Below are positions 41,833 through 47,108 of a DNA stretch of 47,108 nt, in pieces. The notes beneath the pieces were generated by a model, which made no database searches, had not been told where the DNA came from, and saw only the letters and a program-made list of their open reading frames with translations. The DNA lies in NCBI GenBank assembly GCA_004352715.1, contig SCFE01000032.1, positions 2,001,086 to 2,048,193 of the forward strand, given 5' to 3'. Source of the DNA: Hofstenia miamia. Lineage: Eukaryota > Xenacoelomorpha > Acoela. The stretch's first letter is position 1. Every line of letters begins with the position of its first letter. The translations under genes and the position numbers were made by a program.

Positions 41833-44800
41833 GTAAACTCCAAATTTTTACTTACGGATACAAAAATATAGTTACATTTAAATAGCTGCGTTATGAATAA
41901 TTTTGATCATACACTCTAAAAACACTTAGTTGAATATTATTTAATTATGTGTATTAGCTTGAACTATTTCATAATGTATTTTACATATGTGAAAAGCTGT
42001 TGGTTTACGATATTGCAGTGAATTTTGCTAATCAACTAATTTTATTTAATTAATATACGTTGGCTTCTAAGAATTCAGAATTTTTATTTTTTTTCGGTTA
42101 AAGGTGATTTTAGCCCTCTTAATCTTGGCATGTTTTCATCATATCAACTATGTTAATGCTTTTAATAAGGCGTGCTCCAAGAAAATTTTGAAATGGAGGT
42201 TGTTCAATATTTTCCCTAAGCTTCATATAAAACGATTATTTGTTTGTAAGTTGTGCAAAATTTTAACATGTTTTGCCGAATGTGCTTTAGTTTATGCTGT
42301 TCTCCACTAAAACATTAGGGTATATATTTATACCTGTGAAAGTTAACAACTTAAGACGACTTTTAATCAAAGGACAGCATACATTTTTTAAAAAAAAAAT
42401 TGTTTATATCTAATGCAAACCACTAAAATTCTATTTTCTATGTCAATATTTACATAAAAGTTCCGCAATTGCACATAATGCTAGAGGTTTTGAAATCTGC
42501 GTCTGTCCTTAATTACAAGCAAGATAGTATTTTACTTTAAGCATATCAAATCAATATTAATATTTAACTCGCCATAAAATTGAAAATATTCTAATACAAT
42601 ATATTAAATGACGTCTCTTTCACATAAGTGCTCATCTCGTAATTTTGCAACGATAAATTTTTGTTGATGGGCATAAATGACTTACGACACGGAGCTGAAG
42701 ATATATGAATGCAAATTGAGTGGTTATAGACTTTACTCTAACACATCAAAAACTAAGTTGAAAGATAGTCTAATTATTACTGTTGACAATTAATTATAAT
42801 TTGCTCATGCTAGCAATCATCTAACTTCTTCAGAATACTTGAATTCTAAAACCACTTGGTTTGAATATGAAAAAAATTTAATTATATTTACATAATTAGA
42901 ACATGCTGTTTGCGATATTCAGCATTTACTAAAATCAGTTAGTGTCATTTTTTTTCGCCAGGTCCTCTAATCTTACATTTGATTTTTATTATCATCATCA
43001 TAGTAGGTTAAAGTTGTTTTATGTTTTTATTTGTGAAAATGTAATTCAATGCAATTATTTAAAAATTCTATTTTCAATGGAATTATTTGCTATCTCAATG
43101 AAAATCTATTGCATAACTGCAATAGTAACAACAATAACAGTAAATTTGATTTGTAAATTCGAATTCATTTTTAATGATATTTTTTGTCATCTCCATGCCT
43201 TATATTTTTAATTTGTTGTTACCATACTAGCTTCAAAAATTAAATTTCTTCTTGCAATTGAAATCTACTTATTATAGGAATGGGATGTTAATGAAAATAA
43301 TACGTTATTCAGAAATTTGTAGCATTTTTGCAAAATTTGCATAGAATTGAAATATTAATTTTCTATATGCTGATAAAACAAATTTTGTAATCTTTCGTGA
43401 CGTATGATATCATAATCGAAATATGCTTTAATATTCTTTAAAACTCTGTTTAGTAAGTCCATCTTTGCAATATATTTTAGTCACCCACATATATGGCAAT
43501 TATGTTGAATAAGCAAGAGATGGAAGCCGGTCGGTACTGACCACCCATCAGACCGGATCTGGTGTTCTATGAGTTTTGTAAATCTCAAACTGTAATTTAC
43601 AAAAAAAATTCACTTATGTACATTGTCTGGCTTTGTGAAAAAATTAGTAGATCACATATGCAATTCATTAACTTGGGTCAAGTCGTCTTTTTTGAATAAA
43701 TACAATTGCAAAAGGTAATATTGTCATTGAACATTGAAAGTCGATTCATTTGTATAAATTCTTCAAATATGAGCTTTGAGGATTTAAACAATGCCACCAT
43801 ATTTAATTGTAGCTCTCCATTTAACTTTTACTGTTGTATGTTGCAAATCAATCGTAATAGTAATGGTTTAGAACTGTTAGTAAACATGCCTACTGCCCTC
43901 TCTGTCTTTAAAGACTGAAACCAATAAGATCCCATAATTCATTCTTAGCTTATATTTTCAGAGTCACGTTTAATTATCTAAGGTTAACGGAATTTTTACT
44001 TTCACTGATTATTTTGATTTCCGGATCACCACACCCTTTAAACGCTGCTAATTAATTAGGTTTAAAATGTTGAGAAGTAATCATAGCGTGTCATTAATTA
44101 CTAAAACCTATCATGGAATAATTATTTACATTGATTTAGCAATATTCAAGCAAAACATGTTATTAAAATTTTCAATATTCAAAGCATTTGGTGATTTGTC
44201 TCGATTTTTTGGTTTGTTTCTTTAAATTAATCATGAGATATAACTTAAGCGCGTATGCGTTCAGTACACGTTCTTTCAACTACTAATGCATTATGAAATG
44301 CCAAAAAACGAATCGAAGCAGTAATGCTCGTCACAATCGTTTAAAAGAATTGAACTCATAAGTACGGTGAAACCGATCAAAGCCGTTATCCACAAGAGGG
44401 TAGCTTGGGTACCGGGCCTGTCAACACTGGTCACCAGTCAGGGGGTGACAAGAAGCGGACCTGTCATGATCGCTAATTGAGGGTGTCGGTTCCATCTCCG
44501 ATAAGCAGTGTAATGTCTTCTTATATGATATGTGATTCAAGCGTTGAAAATGACCATTTTTCACTGTCAGCATCTTCTATTCTTACGAAGACAATTAAGT
44601 AGCATTTTGTTCTAATTGTGATTTGCTATCATTATACAAAAAGTCTGTTACCTAGGTTGGTATGTGGTCACATATCTAAAGTAGTATTAATTTTGATGCG
44701 TTCTTTATATCAGGATTTTGTATAAATATGCAATATATCATAGACTTATTTATTATGTTATTGTACAGTCATCACATTACTATTTAGCGTTTGAGTCTTG

Positions 44801-45885
44801 AATCTACATTTATGTCAATGTACTGCCTATAAAAATGCCGCATTCTCTAGAGCAGAGATGTACAACATTATTTGAAAGAGGACTAATTATAAAATTTTGA
44901 ATACATATAGGGACAGATTGTCACCCACCCATTTTGTTACTCATTCTCACAACAAACCGAATACTTTAAAAAAACTTGTTTTTCCTTCCAAAATCGATGC
45001 ATTCAAGTGATAAGGTGTAAAGGGAAGAGAATTAAAAATTATTAGTTTTTGTAAAATCATTTAAACCTAAATAATCTTTCAAAAAGTTCCTTTTCATAAA
45101 TGTCTAGTTGGTTATTATCCCAATGGTTTCCTTATATATATATATATATATTTCAATAACATTAACATACATGCTCTGATAATCTTTAATTGTATATTCA
45201 AAAATTATTGCGCACGAAAATTCTTGTTATAACAAAGTTATTTGAAAAGTATGTGAAAATTTCATACCATGAGATTTTTGGTAAGCAATCTTTCTGGACA
45301 AATAATTCAAAATCATTTTTTTGTATATTTAATTGAGTGTATTTAAATAAATAATTTGATCGGTACTTTTGCGCTACCTATCTCCCCACTCAAATGATTT
45401 CAAAAATCTGGGTTATCGTTAAAGCTATAATTACTATATTGAAAAATTAACATATTTTTGCAATTATTTGAGTGAGGGACGTATAGTGCAAAAGTACCTC
45501 TTGTTCAAGTATTTATTATCCCGGTATATCGAAACAGGAGAATTTCTACAGTAGTGTTATTGCTTTAAGAAACTTGGACCAGTTGTTTGTTTCGAGTTTC
45601 AAAGACTATTTCGTGACGTCTGCGAAGTTTACTTTGCAATAATATTTTCAAATAGAGCTTAGTGCATCCCATTTTAACAAATTCATTTAACAGATGTAAT
45701 TAGAAGTGGACCTCGTATTTAACTATAAATTGCAACTTGTAGTAAATTTCGCTATATCTTAGTAACCAACAACAATTTTGACTTTTCCCTAATACTTGCA
45801 TGATATTTTATTATGTTACTATAATAATTTTATTTAACCTAAATATATTCGGGTTGTTGCACACATTAAAACCTATTTTCGCCAT

Positions 45886-45890
<5 letters not shown>
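41833..45890. other. AT-rich sequence, nothing recognised
   Basis: It presumably includes the first intron of the CARD gene. Open frames at 42104-42310, 42942-43211 and 43706-43918 have no domain or splice support. Two short GC-richer patches with inverted words (about 43525-43561 and 44395-44480) were noted but not classified. A short TA tract lies at 45133-45151. Confidence 0.5.

Positions 45891-45947
<57 letters not shown>
45891..45947. repeat. (TA)n microsatellite
   Basis: A pure TA run that abuts the truncated 3' side of the minus-strand RT to its right. Confidence 0.95.
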
Positions 45948-45949
<2 letters not shown>

Positions 45950-45954
45950 ATTTA

Positions 45955-47064
45955 GAGGTTTTTTGTAGCATCAAAAGCATTTTTTGCCGTACTTATTAGG
46001 CATGTGTCGTCGGCATATTGGTAAATGTCGCTGTTTTTAACATGTTTTATTATATCATTTACAAAAATTGCAAATAAAATAGGGCCAAATACAGTGCCTT
46101 GGCTATCCAATGGTCAGTCGTAACAAAGCTTGATTTTTTACTGTTTAATATTACAAGTTGCTGTCTATTTTTTATGAAGTTCATGATTAAATTAATTGAG
46201 TTAACACCAAAATTATTATTTATAAGCTTGTCTTGCAAGATATCGAAATTCATTGAATTGAATGCCTTACTTAAATCAGTAATGCTACACAACTGCAGTT
46301 ATTTTGGGATATATTAAACTATATTTGTTGAGAAATAGATAGAATTGCGTCTTGGATGCTATAGTTATTGCGATAGGATGTTTTCAGATTTTAGGAATCT
46401 TTTTATTTGATATACAACAGTTTTTCAGAGTTTGCTAAAAGGATGTGTAATACAAATGGGTTTTTAATTTTTGCGTGTACATTGATTAAATGCGATTGAC
46501 AATTGTTCTCTTAAAATATCGAAAAAACGTATAATAAAAAAATTGGAGATTATAAGAAGCGGTTGATTTGTTGGTATCAAGTTTCTTAACAATATTTTCT
46601 AATTCATTGATTGTAGCAAGTCTAAAGGAAAATTGTTTTGATTGTTTGAGATTATCAGAATTTTGTTTTTTCTTATAAGGTGGGAAATTGAAATTTCCAA
46701 GTTCTTTGAATGTTGAATTTAAATGATTTAGTATTTGAGTTTTGTCTGTAACGGTAGTATTATTGATGTTTAATTCATTTATTTCGGATGAAAGACCTTT
46801 AGATTTTCCAATAAATTTATTGACGGATCGCAATTTCTCTCGAGTAGACTTTAATTGATCAAAGAATTTTTTCCTAGTTTCTGTTATATTTTTTATTGTT
46901 AACTGCTTAATTGCTTTATTTGGTCTTTCGTTATTGGTCCAATTAGTCTTTGTCGACTCGGATTTCGCAGGATCATATAATTCTCGCTTAATTGATACTA
47001 GTTCACAAACTTGATAATCGTCGGTGTTTGAAAAAGGAAATTTAATTGATTTTCTGTCAACCTG
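45955..47064 (-). pseudogene. LINE ORF2 reverse transcriptase fragment at the window end
   Basis: On the minus strand a long open stretch (about 47064-46486) holds the pre-RT linker (ETRKKFFDQLKSTREKL, then NELENIVKKLDTNKS). The RT follows with motif A SITDLSKAFNSMNFDILQDK (about 46230-46290; FN for the usual FD), then the motif-B half QGTVFGPILFAIFVNDI (about 46050-46100), and motif C IYQYADDTCLISTAKN (about 45980-46025, catalytic YADD intact). Frameshifts lie near 46480 and 46100-46130. The thumb is missing, replaced by the TA run. It resembles the fragment at 37560-38075. The endonuclease should lie beyond the right edge of the window. Confidence 0.88.
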
Positions 47065-47108
47065 CGCTCCTTAATTGGTGCAACACTGTTTAATGTCTTG
47101 TAGATTTC

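Noticed and set aside
42104-43918. Downstream exons of the CARD gene among three plus-strand ORFs
   Set aside because: None has convincing acceptor and donor sites in phase 1 or a recognisable domain.
44395-44540. tRNA or SINE-like Pol III promoter
   Set aside because: GC-richer with inverted words, but no A-box/B-box pair or cloverleaf could be drawn.

Overview
The window is an AT-rich, gene-poor stretch of nuclear DNA from an animal, most likely an invertebrate. The evidence is spliced coding exons (a FLYWCH-MULE gene and a CARD exon), APE-type LINEs whose ORF1 carries a PHD-like finger, a Copia element that reminds me of the GalEa group, mariner and hAT remnants, and many (TA)n microsatellites. 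There is no sign of bacterial gene organisation. Five single N characters (1148, 4665, 12750, 31875, 38764) mark assembly joins. At least three abut duplicated sequence, so local order there is uncertain.

Layout. 1-3.9 kb: AT-rich DNA with a tandem array built on a near-perfect palindrome (CCACCAGTGG-W-CCACTGGTGG), a 781-bp MITE-like element with TTAA ends, and a GC-rich hAT-like remnant. 4.9-6.4 kb: a decayed LINE on the minus strand (endonuclease end plus reverse transcriptase). 6.9-9.2 kb: a Gypsy-type integrase C-terminus on the minus strand, between two direct repeats. 10.1-12.4 kb: a decayed plus-strand gene of unknown family whose C-terminal part looks like a DEDDh 3'-5' exonuclease. 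13.1-15.4 kb: a rearranged Copia pol.

15.4-31.7 kb is compositionally striking. By eye it holds only about a dozen CpG dinucleotides in 16 kb, with sharp edges, while both flanks have many. This block contains two more copies of the exonuclease-like family, a second Gypsy-type integrase C-terminus, two pairs of long (0.8-1 kb) inverted repeats, a mariner transposase remnant and several unidentified open stretches. At two loci the integrase (minus) and the exonuclease-like gene (plus) lie side by side in divergent orientation. That makes a composite, possibly undescribed mobile element the most interesting hypothesis here.

31.9-33 kb: three exons of a minus-strand gene with a FLYWCH zinc finger and MULE transposase core, with clean splice sites and no disabling changes. 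34.5-37.4 kb: unclassified ORFs and a hAT dimerisation-domain remnant. 37.5-41.3 kb: several minus-strand LINE pieces, including one nearly complete ORF1-ORF2 arrangement interrupted by (TA)n tracts. 41.6-41.8 kb: one clean plus-strand exon encoding a CARD domain, probably the first coding exon of a host gene. 41.8-45.9 kb: nothing recognisable. 45.9-47.1 kb: another minus-strand LINE reverse transcriptase, running towards the window end.

Only the FLYWCH-MULE gene and the CARD exon look like intact coding sequence. Nearly everything else is mobile-element debris at different stages of decay. All similarity statements come from reading translations by eye; no database search was possible.
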